The position numbers and the translations under genes were made by a program. The notes below the pieces were generated by a model that was not told the origin of the DNA, made no database searches, and saw nothing but the letters and a program-made list of their open reading frames with translations. Of a DNA stretch of 64,000 nucleotides, positions 46,501 to 59,301 are shown in pieces (within the stretch, counting starts at the first letter, position 1; the number at the start of each line of letters is the position of its first letter). This DNA is from Diphasiastrum complanatum. Taxonomy: Eukaryota > Streptophyta > Lycopodiopsida > Lycopodiales > Lycopodiaceae. The stretch covers positions 23,892,541 through 23,956,540 of the forward strand of contig CM055094.1 of NCBI GenBank assembly GCA_029204225.1. Reading direction: 5' to 3'.

Positions 46501-47720
46501 AAATACTATTAGGGCATTCTTACAGAGGTTAGGTGATTGGGTATTGGTAGCAGGGGCTACGGCTACGGCTACGGGTCGTAGCCCTACCGTATGATTACGG
46601 GCGTATGCGATGAGGTTAGGTGTTATGAATGCCACACATATGTATGAAGGGCAAGGCTGGAGTAAATTTTGGCCTCCCTTTTTGTGTTTTTCTCAAGCCT
46701 TGTTGGGTGCATGCTTCTTTTGGGTGTTTCATCAATTTTTTTGAGTTCCATTTCTTGATCCAAGCATCGACAAGCAATGGATGTAGGAACTTCGAAGTCC
46801 GAGGCAATTGACAGAGAGAGCCTAGAGATCATGTTAACTAGCGCTTTTTCCTTTAAAGCCCAGCGTTTTTGGTGCTCGTTTCTTTGTTCCCTCAAAGCAA
46901 TAGGTGCTTTCAAGAAGATGCCCTTGGTAGTGAGCACCACCCTGACCACTCTTCCGGAAACCTTTTTGGAGGTATCCTCAAAATCTTTGCATTTTTTTAA
47001 ACTTCTTGGTTACATAAAAACTATTACTCATAAAGCGTCTGCATGCCTATACAAAAAGCCATTAAATAATCCATGATGTCAATTTTTGACAAATAATGTA
47101 GAGTAAACCGTTAAATAATTCATGATGTTGATTTTTGACAAATAATGTCAATTTCATTCGTATACTTTGCCAACTCTCCGGAACACTACAAGCTATTTAA
47201 TCTCCTTTTGGATTTTTTTTCTTTCTTTTTCCTTGCATGTTTAGGTCACCACTTTTGTATTAATGATAGGTGTTTTCAACGTCATAGTGGTTTATGAGAA
47301 ATGTTAAAGAAATATTGTGAGCATAATATCTTTTATGAAAGTGTTAATACATGGCATAATAAATGCACGAGTGCTAATTCTTATAATGAAAATTATGCTC
47401 ATAATGTTCCATTGGATGCAAGATATTTCTAGAAAATTATGAATTATCATGCCTTAATGAAAAATCCAATGTGGGGCCCAAATATATTTCTAGGAAATTA
47501 TGAATTATGATGCCTAATGAAAAATAAAATGAGGGCCAAAACGAGTGAAAGGATTTTTTTTATTGATCTTTTTACCTTTAAAATAGTCATGAGATTATAG
47601 CGAAGTCTTTAGGCCAACACTTTTTCCTTTTTCTTGGCACACCAAGAACTATGTACCAGCACACCACACATGGGAACCTTGTACCACCACACATGGGCAC
47701 ATAATCCAAGCCATTCTACG
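46501..47720. other. AT-rich intergenic DNA with local duplications
   Basis: Two diverged tandem duplications: TTAAATAATCCATGATGT with AATTTTTGACAAATAATGT near 47063-47149, and an AAATTATGAATTAT block at about 47434 and 47497. A short run of GGCTAC repeats is at 46554-46578. No gene recognised. Confidence 0.5.
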
Positions 47721-47732
47721 TTGAACTCAATG

Positions 47733-47773
47733 ATTCTTGGTTTCCAAGGGGAGTCTCTAACTTGAGACCAACA
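47733..47773 (-). mobile_element. tRNA-derived SINE-like element, copy 3, truncated
   Basis: Only 41 bp of the element remain, starting ATTCTTGGTTTCCAAGGGG on the plus strand like copies 1 and 2. It is flanked by the 12-bp duplication TTGAACTCAATG at 47721-47732 and 47774-47785. In the element's own orientation the 5' half, including the A box, is missing. 5' truncation is typical of LINE-mediated retroposition. Confidence 0.75.
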
Positions 47774-48039
47774 TTGAACTCAATGGAAAGTTCAATAGAA
47801 TAACGTTTTTCCAAGTGTAAAGGTTTGGCACATCATTGTACTTCATGGGTGATTTATTTATCTAGACCCACAATTTTAGACTTTGTATAGTGGGCTAGAA
47901 TCTTATTTTAAAACTTTAATGAATTTCGAGATTTGTGATTTATTAACATGTCCCTTTCAAAACTCATAATCTACTTACCATATGTTTTACACTTGTATTT
48001 AATCTCTCTAATCAAAACTTAGAGAATATGATGTAGTAG
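47774..48039. other. AT-rich DNA before the foldback
   Basis: Includes the right SINE target duplication. Otherwise nothing recognised. Confidence 0.4.
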
Positions 48040-48162
48040 GTAATGGCCATTGGGAGGGCCATTACCACAAATAATCTGGGACCCAGGCATCGAGTGGCGG
48101 AGGCCACGAGCTGCCTGGGACCAGATTATTTTGTGGTAATGGCCCAACTAATGGGTCATTAC
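48040..48162. repeat. Foldback sequence, 123 bp, near-perfect hairpin
   Basis: The left arm GGGCCATTACCACAAATAAT continues into CTGGGACCCAGGCA. The right arm is its complement with one inserted base and one or two mismatches (TGCCTGGGACCAG, then ATTATTTTGTGGTAATGGCCC). The outer part also pairs (GTAATGGCC-ATT against the complement of AATGGGTCATTAC), and the centre holds GTGGC-GGA-GGCCAC. Nearly the whole segment can form one stem. It may be a tiny MITE or a microRNA-type precursor; I see no target duplication. Confidence 0.8.
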
Positions 48163-48235
48163 TGTGCATAATTGTTGTTGGTAGATTTTTATGTTAATCT
48201 TAGGAGCATGTGAATCTGTTCTCTCTATCCCGGCA

Positions 48236-48238
<3 letters not shown>

Positions 48239-48303
<65 letters not shown>

Positions 48304-48440
48304 GATCTCTCCATTCTCTCTCTCTATCCCTTCTCTCTCCCTCACGACATCTCTCCCTCCTCTCTCTATCGTGGCCTATCTCTCTCTCTCTCTCTCCCCT
48401 CCTCTCTCTCTCTCTCTCTCATCATCTCTCCTCTCCTCTC
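48239..48440. repeat. (CT)n microsatellite and CT-rich tract
   Basis: A pure CT run of about 62 bp (48239-48300), followed by interrupted CT-rich sequence to about 48440. Serine-leucine open frames across it are artefacts. Confidence 0.95.
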
Positions 48441-49914
48441 TCGCTCTGTCGCACTCCCTCCCCCCCCACCCAAGTTTGAATTCTCATGTGCTCAGTCGAG
48501 GACATATTTGTTGTGCCCTTGTGTGGTCATCGTTTTCAATGGAATAAATGACAAGGCCACCGATATTGTTGGCGTGTGGACAAAAGGTGAATGTTATCCT
48601 TCAAGTATTGTTGTGGTTAGACAAAGTTTGATAGGTTGCCCTTCCAAGTTGTTAATCCTTGGCCTTAGAGGCCATTCACATTGCCCTTACATAATGTTTA
48701 CCTTGCCCTTCAAGACTGACATACTGGTCCTTGAACCCGTACATGTAATAATTGCACATGTTGTCTCTAGGGTAGTCTTGGCTCTTCTAACTAGTAAGGT
48801 TGCCATAAAAAACAAAATTGTCATGCAAATCCTTTACGCTACATTTGATAATAAATCTATGTTTTACAACCTTAGAAAAACAAGTCCTATTGTGTGAACA
48901 ATATAGATATATGAATAGAGTACTAGTAAGGGGAGAGCAAGCTATGGGTAACGGGTTATTGTTGGCCCACAAGCCAAGTCTCATATGGGGCATGCTCCCA
49001 CCACCTTTTAGAATGTTGCACATAGTTCTTATTGGAGAGTTTAGATAACTATAACGATATATATGTGCCTTAGGTTACATCATGGTATTGGCTACCACAT
49101 GGTAGCATGAAAAGGGAGATTCATTTGAAATGGTAACCCCATGATAGCTATGAAAAATTAATAGCTTATAATAAAGTGATCCAAGTGCCACACCTCTAGC
49201 TAATTGCCAAAAATCTTGAGCTTTTTGCAAATATGTGTAGGGTAAAGGCCTTATGTACTAAACAAACCCCTTGTACGTGTGAAATAAAACCTCATTTCAT
49301 ATTGGCCTATGCCCACTATAGTCCATTCCATATTGGAGATTACATAGGCTTTCCATTATAAAGGTCATTGTGGCCATGAAGTGTGCTTATTTTTCTCTCC
49401 TTGGAGTTTGAAGTTTTGAATAATAAATAGGAACCCCTATTATGCTTCCAAAAATTAAAGTGATTATCAAAGTCTATGACAAAAAACAAGATCAAGGCAC
49501 TACACTTAGATGGGGAGGGAGTAGTTGTCTCCAAAGAGATGAACGACTTCTTGATGACAACAAGAATCAAAAGGCAATTTAAAACCAACAAACGATGTTG
49601 AGCACAAAATTCAAACATTTCTTGAGTCTACTCACTCAATTTTGACTAATACTCATCTACAATATAAAATTTTGGGAAGAAGCAGTTGCATCAAGCCCAC
49701 TATCAAACACATTCATGTGTTTGCTTACATCTGTGATCCTCAATAGCCACTTGCAATTCACAAGAAGCTAATTGCTACAAGTTCCAAGTTCATCTTAATT
49801 GATAACTCTCATCAACTAAGGCTTATAAGCTATTTAATTTTGCAAGTGGAAAGACTTTATCAACTCTTCAATTGTCTTCCAGAAAGAAAACTTCTATGAC
49901 CTTGAATCCACTTT
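48441..49914. other. Unassigned AT-rich DNA
   Basis: Short open frames without family motifs. The region 49300-49900 may be decayed copia sequence leading into the RNase H remnant that follows, but I cannot show it. Confidence 0.4.
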
Positions 49915-50065
49915 TTCACTCTAGAACCAAACATATTGAAAATTAATCTCATTTTCTAAGAGAGAAAGTACAAGATAAGTAAGTTGAAATGATTTATTGT
50001 CACATTGACAAAATGCTGGCTTTTTTTCTAACAAAGCCTTTATTTAAGGAGAAGCATACTACTTT
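49915..50065 (+). mobile_element. Copia RNase H C-terminal remnant
   Basis: Reads HSRTKHIEN, HFLREKVQDK, then a stop, then VEMIYCHIDKMLAFFLTKPL with KEKH. This is the usual copia polyprotein end (SRTKHIEI..HFVREK..LADxxTKPL). Upstream domains are not recognisable. Confidence 0.75.
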
Positions 50066-51071
50066 AGTAAATGCTAAATTTCTATTCAGGTTTCTAGCAA
50101 TAAGCCTAAGCGAGAGTGATGGAGTTAATTTTACTCTTACTGACCAAATTTATCTGTACAACCATATTTTCTCAAGGATGATGCCATCAAATATGTCCTA
50201 AGATTTGCATGACAATTGTCAAATTGTCAAATACAACCATCAAAAGCTCCGAGTTGAGAAGAATATGCTCACCTGCATCCATCCACAACAACAACCGTGT
50301 TAGAATAGGAACATTGTTGTGGGAACTATAGGTGTCTACACATATTCTCAATTGTTATCCATGTCGCAACAAGTAGTCATTGCCAAGTTAGGTGACTCTA
50401 ATTTTGTCCATATCATGAGTAAAAAGTCAGACATTGTTTCAACTCTATTCAAAGTTAACAAATTATAAGGTTAACAGTGTATAATCAGTGCTTGGTTAAC
50501 AATCACATAAGTACGACTAAAGTAGACAATTACATCCAGACTAGTTTTAAAGTAGAGTTTAAAACCATCTGCCATTACCCTTTTCAAAATGCTTATTGGA
50601 ACACCATTCCTTATCCTAAGTAACAAATTAGAGAGATATTTATTGCACTGTCAATTTCAAATTGCCAAGGCATTACCGTCGACAAATAAGTATATATAGA
50701 CTTTAACAGACAGGTCTAATCCAAGTCATATAACTAAACCCATCATACCATTTATATTAGAAATAGTCGAAGTGTAACCAAATGTTTAAACAAAAAGTAG
50801 TATACTTCAAAAGAAACCTCATTAATGAAAGTTAAGCATCAACGAGTAGTAAATTCATAATCATTTCATGGCACTTCAACTCTTCATACCCATTAGTAGT
50901 GACAAGCATATTGAGGTGATTAGAAGACTGTTCACATGAATTTTTTCATTGTTAGCATTAAGAGTGTTGTGGGAAGTCTGATCAAAAGAACTAAAGATAG
51001 TTCGTCCATTGTGATCATAGTGACCGAAACAAGCAAGTAAATCATGAGAGCATGTCTTAATCAGATGTGCA

Positions 51072-51074
<3 letters not shown>
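50066..51074. other. Unassigned AT-rich DNA
   Basis: Presumably the decayed 3' LTR of the copia remnant and intergenic sequence. No structure found. Confidence 0.4.

Positions 51075-51131
<57 letters not shown>
51075..51131. repeat. (TG)n microsatellite, about 28 units
   Basis: Uninterrupted TG run immediately before the first recognisable gypsy gag sequence. Confidence 0.96.
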
Positions 51132-51132
<1 letters not shown>

Positions 51133-54100
51133 TATGAGGATGCTGACAGCTATGTGTCCCAGTTCAAATCGATAGTAGTCAACAATAAGGAAAGTTTGGA
51201 TGCGGACAAGCTAAGAATTTCTCCTGGCTTATTAAGGAAGGAGGTGAGAACATGGTTTAGTCAAGTCAAACGTATGGTTTATCAAATGCAAGCAAGAAGG
51301 ACATCATCATACGGAATGCAAGAAGAGACCGCGGGTTGCTTAAATCAAGGAAGCTGAAGATGAAAATTCAGATAATGAATTGGGATATCTTATGGAGGTT
51401 GAAACAAATAAGCCTGTGCATGACATTCAAGATCAAAACACAAAGAACACTAATCAACAAGGGACAAATTTTAATCCTAGAAATCAACAAATGAAGTTTT
51501 TTCCAGTTCAAAAGCTTGTATTGTCCCAATTTGTGCCATCTCAACCAAAGCCTACTAATTTTAGGGGTAGAAATAATGCTACCTGCTATAATTGTGGAGC
51601 ACCAAGGCATTATTCAGCAAAATGTCCTGAACCCAAAAGACAAATATTGGCTATGTACCATTGTGTGAAAATTGTCAAGGAGAAGGCCATATTACTTCTG
51701 AATGTCTTAAACCACCAATTAGAAAAATGATGGCGAAGTATGTCAAGCCCGATACCAATAAGGAAGGGTAGACTAAAGATGAAGTGTTACAGAGAATCGA
51801 GTTATGTGTAGAAGATTATGCTTGGCCTAGTGACTTGGATTTTCAAGTTAATAAGGTATCTACCCAAAGTGAAGCCAAAAAGAATAGGCAAATTCAAATA
51901 TGGCCTGTTTCAGAATCCAAAAAGAAGACAAGGAAATGCAAACAACATAAACAATCATCACCTGTTAAGAAAAGGGTTAATAAATCTCTCACTCAAGACG
52001 ATATAAAAGATGATCCTGTTTATGATCATAATGATAAGAAATACTTTCTCCCGGATATCACTCAGCAAGTCGAAACACTTCTTTCAAAAGAATTGAGTCT
52101 GTCCAAGAAAAAAGTTCCATTTGAGGAACCCACAACGAGTAAATTCTTTCTAAATCTAAGGTGGATAAACCTATTGTTCCTCGAACTACCCATGATATTA
52201 TTGAAGATCTCGAAAATTGAAACCAACTATTACTTTTAAGCAATTGCTCGAAGATAATGTCTTTTATCAGAAGCAACTCAAAGAACTTTTGGTGAAAAAG
52301 AGAAGAAGAAAATCAAGATTACCAGCAGTCAATGTAAATAGAATCGAGGTTGATGATAAAGGAGCTCCAAAAATCGAGGTTCACATTAAAGGATGTATCG
52401 TTTCAAATGTACCTATCGATTCGGGATCTGGAGTGAATATCATTATAGAGGAAATAGCTCATGGTTTGGGATTAACTCATATAACTCCTACAACCAAATT
52501 CTTAAGATTGGCAGACTAGGCAAAAACCAATTGGCCTACTTAATAATGCGGAAGTAAAAATTGAAGGAAAAATGTTTTTGCTGAATTTTGTGGTTATTAA
52601 ACCAACAACCGTGCCTTCTTATCACATGTTGTTAGGCTTACCATGGCTATATGATGCCGACGTAGTCACATATTGAAAAAAGAAGGAATTTCGATTTCCA
52701 ATTAAGGGATCCAATCAAGAGATCCGTATGAAATGGTCAAAGGATAGATACCAAGGAGAAACTCAGTCTAATATGAGTTATACTTTTGACACTGAATTTT
52801 CTTCATCAAATAAACAGTCAAGTGACACTACTAATTATATAGATATTTGATATTTGGAGTGTTACGAGATTGATGAAGAAGAACCATAGTCGAATGGTAA
52901 TCAAGGCCGAGAAATCTACGACAAAAGTGAAGTTAATTCAACCTTGGGAATAATTGACATTGATGAAAGTCATTGGTCTGGATAAACAAGTCACTATATC
53001 CTTGCATCTATCGAAATATGAAATGGGTATATATGAAGACCTATTGAAAGAATATGTTGATGTATTTGCTTGGAACTTAATTGATTTAAAAAGTATTCCA
53101 AATAAATTTGATGAGCATCAAATTGATTTGAAGCCATAAGCCTTTCCAGTTCGTCAAAGGCATTATAGAACCCAAAGTATTCCTTAATGGTGAAAGCAGA
53201 GCTCGATAAATACTTGGAGGCAGGTATTATTTATCCAGTCTTCAGCAGTGAATGGGTCTCGCCCATTGTCATTGTACCAAAGAAGAAAACGGAAAAAAAT
53301 TCGGGAATGCCATGATTTTAGAAAACTCAATGAGACAACTAAAAAGGATTACCATCCTTTACCTTTTACAAATTCGATACTTGATAAAGTTGCAGGTTAT
53401 GAGAAGTATAGTTTCCTGGACGGTTTTTCAGGATAGAATCAAGTCCAAATAAAGAAAGAATATCAGGAAAAAAAACTACCTTCATGACCGATTGGGGAAC
53501 CTATGTATACACCAGAATGCCATTTGGACTTTTTGTAATACTCCAACAACATCCAGAGGATGATGACGGTTATATTTCAGGATTTTCTGAGGAAATTTCT
53601 TGAAATTTTATAGATGACTTTTGTGTTTTTAGTTCTGCAAAGGATCATCTTGATAAACTTAAATAGACTCTACAAAGATGCAAGGAAACACCGATCTCAT
53701 TACATGCTGAAAAATGTATTTCAGAATGTCATAGGGCATACTTCTTGGTCATCGAATATCAAAAAGAGGAATAGAGGTAGACCAAGATAAATTGAAGATA
53801 ATTGAAGCTCTGCAGGCACCTACAAACTTGAGAGAGTTAAGAGGGTTTCTTGGTCATCTGGATTACTACAGAAGATTTATCAAGGACTATGGTATTATGG
53901 CATCTCCTTTGACAAAGCTTCTAAAGAAGAATGCCGATTACAATTGGGAAGAGGATTGCCAAAAAGCATTCGAGCTTTTAAAAGATAAATTAAAATCAGC
54001 TCCAATTCTAAGGCCTCTCCATTGGGATCAGAAATTTCATGTTTTTGTGGATACCTCATCCTTTGCAATTGGAAGTGTATTAGATGATGATGCTAAAAGA

Positions 54101-55722
54101 GATTACCCAATTTATTATGTGGGTAGACAGTTTTCTATTTTTGAAAAGAACTATTCAGCAACTGAAAGAGAAACTTTGGCCATGATACATTTCGCTAAAA
54201 AGATTCAATATTATTTGATTAGCTATGTATTTACCTTTTATGTTGATCACTATGCTATTAAATATTTTGTAAACAAACCCGATTCTTCAAGAAGAATACC
54301 ATGATGTATTCTTTTATTATTAGAATATGATTATACAGTCGAAGTTCAACCTAGCAAACATCATTCAAATGCAGATTATCTATCAAGACTCGAAACTACA
54401 AAACAAAAAGATTTAGTTTCTGATAAGCTTCCAGATGAGGAAGTAATGTTGTTAGTAACTCAGGATTCATGGTATTCGGATATTATTGAATATTTGTAGA
54501 CTTTGCAATATCCAACTGGAATGACTAGGGAGGAGAAAAATGTTTTCCAACATCGAGTCATTCCCTATACCATAATCTTAGGCATTTTGTATAAAATGGA
54601 AAATGATGAAGAACTTAGAAGATGCTTGGAAAAAGACCAGATTCAACAAGTGATAAGATCATTTCATGTAGAAGATGCTGGAGGCTATTTTGCAATGAAA
54701 AACACAATAAAGAAGATTATGAATGGAAAATACTGGTGGCCAACGATGTATCGAACTGTTCATCAGTCGTATTAAATCAGCTACAAGGCATAAGAAAAAT
54801 CGATACATACTGGTAGCCACGAACTATTGCACTAAAATGGTTGAGGCTGAGGCAACAAAAAGAAACGATGCTTAGACAGTTGCTAATTTTCTTTTTGTAA
54901 ATATAATTACCAGGTATGAATGTCCATGGAGTTGGTAAGTGACAGGGTCACTCACTTTATCAATCAACCATTGTAGAATTGCTGATCACCCATCGAAGAA
55001 CCACGCCTTACAATCCAAAAGCTAATGGGTTAACAGAGAGAGCTAATGGTATCCTCTGTAAGATTTTAAATAAAATTACGGACTAGCATTCTACAGATTG
55101 GGATACTAAGTTACCACCTGTGCTTTGGGCCCATCGAAATATTGAGAAGATAACAACAAAGAAAACCCCATTTTATTTGGTGTACTGATGTTCCTACCTA
55201 TCAATTTCAGGAATCTGAGAGAAACGAATCTAATCAGATGATTAATGACAGGTTGCATATCATATCTTGATTAGAGGAAGATTGATATTCTGCTCTACAA
55301 GAAACCTCTCAGGTTCAAGCTAAAAGAAAAGCAAGATACGATACTAATTTGAAAAAAATCTCTCTAAAAGAAGGAGATCTTGCTTTATTATATGATAGTC
55401 GTCATATGAAGTTTCCAAAAAAGCTGCATACAAGGTGGGTGGGACCATATAAGGTAATGGAAGTATTCAATAATGGCTTTATTCAATTGGCAGACCTGCA
55501 AGATTTACTATTGGACACCCGGGTGAATGGACCCTGAGTGAAGAAATACAATGAAGCTTCAAATATCTAAATTTTTGTTTTTATTTTTATTTTTGTGTTT
55601 TAATTATGTCATTGTAGTTTTTAGAAGGAAATAAAACTCTTGGTTTTATGTAAGCAATTATTTATCTATGCTTTTCCAAGAAAAATCAATTCTTATTTTT
55701 TTTCGACGAGGACGATTCCTAG
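51132..55722 (+). mobile_element. Ty3/gypsy retrotransposon relic, gag to integrase
   Basis: Domains in gypsy order. Gag piece (YVSQFKSIVVNN). Zinc knuckle CYNCGAPRHYSAKC near 51583-51625, with a degenerate second knuckle. Protease near 52412 (PIDSGSGVNI). Reverse transcriptase with CHDFRKLNETTKKDYHPLPF near 53310-53370 and catalytic FIDDF near 53604-53618. RNase H with TNLRELRGFLGHLDYYRRFI and FVDTSSFAIGSVL (53792-54300). Integrase with the zinc-site region (HVEDAGGYFAMKNTIKK), TPYNPKANGLTERANG near 55005-55050, and the C-terminal barrel (RWVGPYKVMEVFNNGFIQL). Stops and shifts are frequent. The TG microsatellite borders its left side. LTRs could not be delimited. Confidence 0.9.
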
Positions 55723-55737
55723 TTTGAGGGGGAGGAG
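55723..55737 (+). promoter_or_regulatory. Polypurine tract of the gypsy relic
   Basis: TTTGAGGGGGAGGAG, about 190 bp after the last integrase codon, is a typical plus-strand priming site. The sequence after it should be the 3' LTR, but I found no second copy. Confidence 0.65.
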
Positions 55738-56457
55738 ACGCTATACTTTGAAATTTAGAATTTAGAATTTTTTTTATTTTTTCGATCTACTGAGCTCTTT
55801 GTGTATCTCGATCTTTTTGAGTACCAGGTATCGAATAATTCTCTGTATCGAAGTATCAAAAATATTTTAGATTCGAGTCGATCCGAGTCCGTATCAAATT
55901 TTTTAAAACATTTTTTGATCCACCAGAAATCCGATGCGAGTTGAGTTGATTCTATATTGGAAATTCCTAACTATTTCCAATCTTCCAAAAAGAAGTTATT
56001 CCATGTCATTAACTACTATTATACTTACCTCATTAATGCAAACATTTTGGAGTAAAAGTGACCCGCTCCTTTGTTGACAAGTGTCCTTTCCTATTTTTCG
56101 AGTCATGAAAAACAAAACCTAGCAAGTTTTCTTCACTTTAACAAAAATCTTTTGTGTCATTCTCTTAACGCATTCTGTTACACCGGCATTAATGCTCGAC
56201 CAGCTATCATCTGCGGCCACTCTACATACTATTTGCGCACTTGTTGGATCCTTATAATGGCGTCCGCTCAAGTTTGGAAATCGTGAACTGAGATACCTTA
56301 TGATGAATGGCGACTGTGCGCAGAAGTATTTAAGTTGAGCGACATCAGATACGCAGATAACTCAATTTTGTTGACCAACGTATGTGACGAGTTGATGGAT
56401 GGCATGCAAATCAAAGGCGGGTCTTGTTTTTTCACTATCAAAAGCCAGATTCTCGAG
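55738..56457. other. Probable gypsy LTR remnant and intergenic DNA
   Basis: Follows the polypurine tract, so at least its start is likely LTR. TCGATC-type motifs recur near 55780-55880. No gene recognised. Confidence 0.4.
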
Positions 56458-58150
56458 CTAACATTGTACTTCACCTGCCACCAACAATAATAGCGTCTTT
56501 GCGAGTTCGGTCATGTGCCACCAATATGTCTCTTTGCACATATACTTTCGAAAGCCCTTATTGTCGCTACTCATCCCAAGAGAGTCCCTTGTGGCCTTAT
56601 CTCCAGCCAGGATACTAAGAATTTCTTTCTTCCTACAAAACATACTAGTAACATGTTAAGAATTTTAATTGCACAAGATACCCAAAAAAATTACATGAAT
56701 CAGTTCTTACTTGGACGGTCTCACGTTGGAGGAGGCGATCATCTGCAGCTTGTCCTCAATAACAACAAGGCCTTTGGCATCCCAATCCAAATTGTACAAT
56801 ATCTGAAAAAAACGTGCTCCATTTGCAGGGTTGGCAATGAATGATAGTTTGTACGCCTTGTCCCTTATTGTTATCTCCACAGTCTATTGATACAAATTGT
56901 GAATACGCAAAATCATTACAATATGTAAGATATACAGTTAACTCATGAGCATGACATGACAAATGGTAGTCATAGAGGCTGAAACAAAGTAGACTTGATA
57001 CATTATTCACCTTAATGACCGTGTCATGTTGAGCTTGACACTCCTCAAGAGATATGTTTTCTCTATCTATTCTAGAGGTTGCCTGATCGAGCAAACTCAT
57101 GAAATCTTCCAATTAACGTTACGTTATCGGTTCATCCACAAAGAAAAAATACATTGCATAAACTTGGATTTTCCTTACCTTGAAAACCAATTAAGCCAAT
57201 ATCACCATTGGCACATTGTACCAAGGTTTGTGTTGGCCCTTTCTTTATTCTCATTTCTGCTTCCATCCAATATCTGTCTTGGATTGGCACATTCCTCAAT
57301 AGTGTGGCCTTGTCAAATAGTCCAAATTTTTGCAACATGAACACACCATGCGACAACGTGTGCGACACATGTACGCGGGTCAACCTACAAACAAACCAAT
57401 TGCATCAGGACAAGGAACAACCTTACAAACTATGAAGTGGTGACACTAAAATGAAGTCCATACCTGTTGATGGAACGGAGAGCAAGTATGAGCTCGCCTT
57501 CTTAAGATCTGCTTGCCTCGATAAAAATGCAATCCACCCTAATATGTCTTGCTTTATTCAATGGAAATTCTGAGCCAAAAAATGCAAGGAACTTTAGGAC
57601 ATAACCATTACCGATAACATGAAAGGAACTATCTACAAACGACTTTGTATACCTTGCTTTATCTTCTTCATCCATCCGGTGGCTCTATGGTTGCCATTTC
57701 AAATGATGTACTTCTTATTGCTCAAGTGTTGCCACTCGGGTGACTTACAAAGATCTTCCTCAAACTCCATATTTATCTCTCTTCAAACAGGACCCCAATC
57801 TTCTAGATCGTACTGGTCCACTTCAAGCTCCGACTCGCCTGCTCTTTTCATGGAGACAAAGAACGTTCCCAACTCTCGAAGATACCCCATTGTGCGAAAC
57901 TTCATTCCAAGATCTGTGATGTTTACTTGAACTGTTCTAATAGCCTCATTGAATACCAGACGACAAAGAGGAATACAAGGAGGTGGCACACTTTTTACAA
58001 ATCTCAATGAAGCAACATCATCTTGTAACATATCTGTTTCAATTACTTTTCCATATAGATTAACACCACTTCCCTTACCCTCAACTATCGTTTGCTCCTC
58101 GTATGGACAGTCTAGACGCTTGCACGGATTTGTTGCCCATAATTGCAACA
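56458..58150 (-). pseudogene. Multi-exon gene of unknown function, 5' exons broken
   Basis: Four 3' exons fit together. 57384-57179 (LTRVHVSHTLSHGVFMLQKF) and 57105-57011 (FMSLLDQATSRIDREN) are followed by 56883-56711 (DKAYKLSFIANPANGARFF, then GLVVIEDKLQMIASSNVRPS). The last, 56632-56458, has ETYWWHMTELAKTLLLLV and a TAG stop. Phases 1, 0 and 2 match across all junctions, with GT-AG sites. Upstream coding sequence (SGVNLYGKVIETDMLQDDVA, LEDWGPV, NGNHRATGWMKK, HIRVDCIFIEASRS) is interrupted by TGA at two places where Trp would fit, a TAA near 57508, and a frame change near 57660. The GNHR phrase recalls the ParB/sulfiredoxin-type GxHR motif, but that is weak. I do not recognise the family. 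A recently decayed gene is the best reading. Confidence 0.65.
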
Positions 58151-58448
58151 TTCTCTTTAGACATCGAGATTTGGTTTGTCACCTGTGACCGGATTACATC
58201 CGGATTATGTTCCGTTGGCAAGATTGTGTCTTCATTGTTCAACTTGATCACAAAAACTTGAGCGCAGATTATATTTAGAACAGGTCACTTTTTGTGGCTG
58301 TTCACAGAAAAAAAAAACTTTTAAGGAAAATGACAAGAGGGCAAAAAATAGTTAAAATTTTTACTGTGGTCAAAAAATGGTTGCAAGCAACAAAAAAAAA
58401 TCTTTTCTTTATTTGACTTACAGTAGAACAATATCCAAAATCCAACAT

Positions 58449-58502
58449 AAAAAAGTCTTCAGGAGTCCACAACGTTGGCATTGGGCCCCTGAAGACTTTT
58501 TT
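58449..58502. repeat. Perfect 15-bp inverted repeat
   Basis: AAAAAAGTCTTCAGG and its exact complement CCTGAAGACTTTTTT are separated by 24 bp. Flanking sequence is also partly repeated (CAACATAAAAAAGTC and CAACAAAAAAAAGTC). Confidence 0.85.
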
Positions 58503-59061
58503 CTACTTGAGTTACAACCGAACAAGATCGAAAATTCAACAAAAAAAAGTCCAACAACATAGTGCTAGACAATGTCGTTTCAAGGCATGGTATCGCCACC
58601 GATGTTGACAAAATCCGTATAATACAAGCTAATCGATTTTCTCATCTTACTTTTCTCGACTGTGGATAGGACAGGATAAGTTTGTATAGTTGCATTGAAG
58701 TACCAGTAAATTCAATCTGTTCTAAACACAATTTTACCCTAAATCCTAAACCACCATTGTACTGATACATGTCCAGCATTTACAGCATAAGGCAATACAC
58801 TGGAAGGGAAAACTTTCACTGCCAAGGATGCAGTTCCAAACGTCAACAACTTGCGTAGGCCAAACTCATGAAAACTGTCATTGTGAAACATTATCGCTGC
58901 GGGGTTCAGAGAGGATGGTCAGCCTTCTCATAGTTTGTATGAAGTTCCTGCACAAACCACTACATAATGTCATTCACAATCATGTTGTAGAAAAGCTCTA
59001 ACAACCACCATGAATTTTTACACAAGTGAACAAGGTTGAACAACTCAATTTTGCACACATG

Positions 59062-59301
59062 CATCCTACGTGTGATATGAAGTAATGTGTGTTTGAGGCT
59101 CCATAAATAGCCTGTTTGTTGTGTACCTAGACTGTAGAGGAGGATTGGAGACACTCAGCATTTTGACTCAAGAAGCACAAGCATCCTAGCTCTTATATGA
59201 AGTAATGTGAGTATTTGAGGCTCCATAAATAGTATATTTGTTGTGTGCCTAGGCTACAGAGGAGAATTCAAGAGGCTCAACACCTGTCTCAAGAACCACC
59301 A
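59062..59301. repeat. Tandem duplication, 120-bp unit
   Basis: Two copies starting CATCCTA, each with ATATGAAGTAATGTG, TTTGAGGCTCCATAAATAG and TTTGTTGTGT. They differ at several positions. Confidence 0.85.

Noticed and set aside
48148-48547. Ser-Leu and Arg-Glu rich frames at 48.2-48.5 kb
   Set aside because: Same artefact of a CT-rich repeat; no start context or family match.
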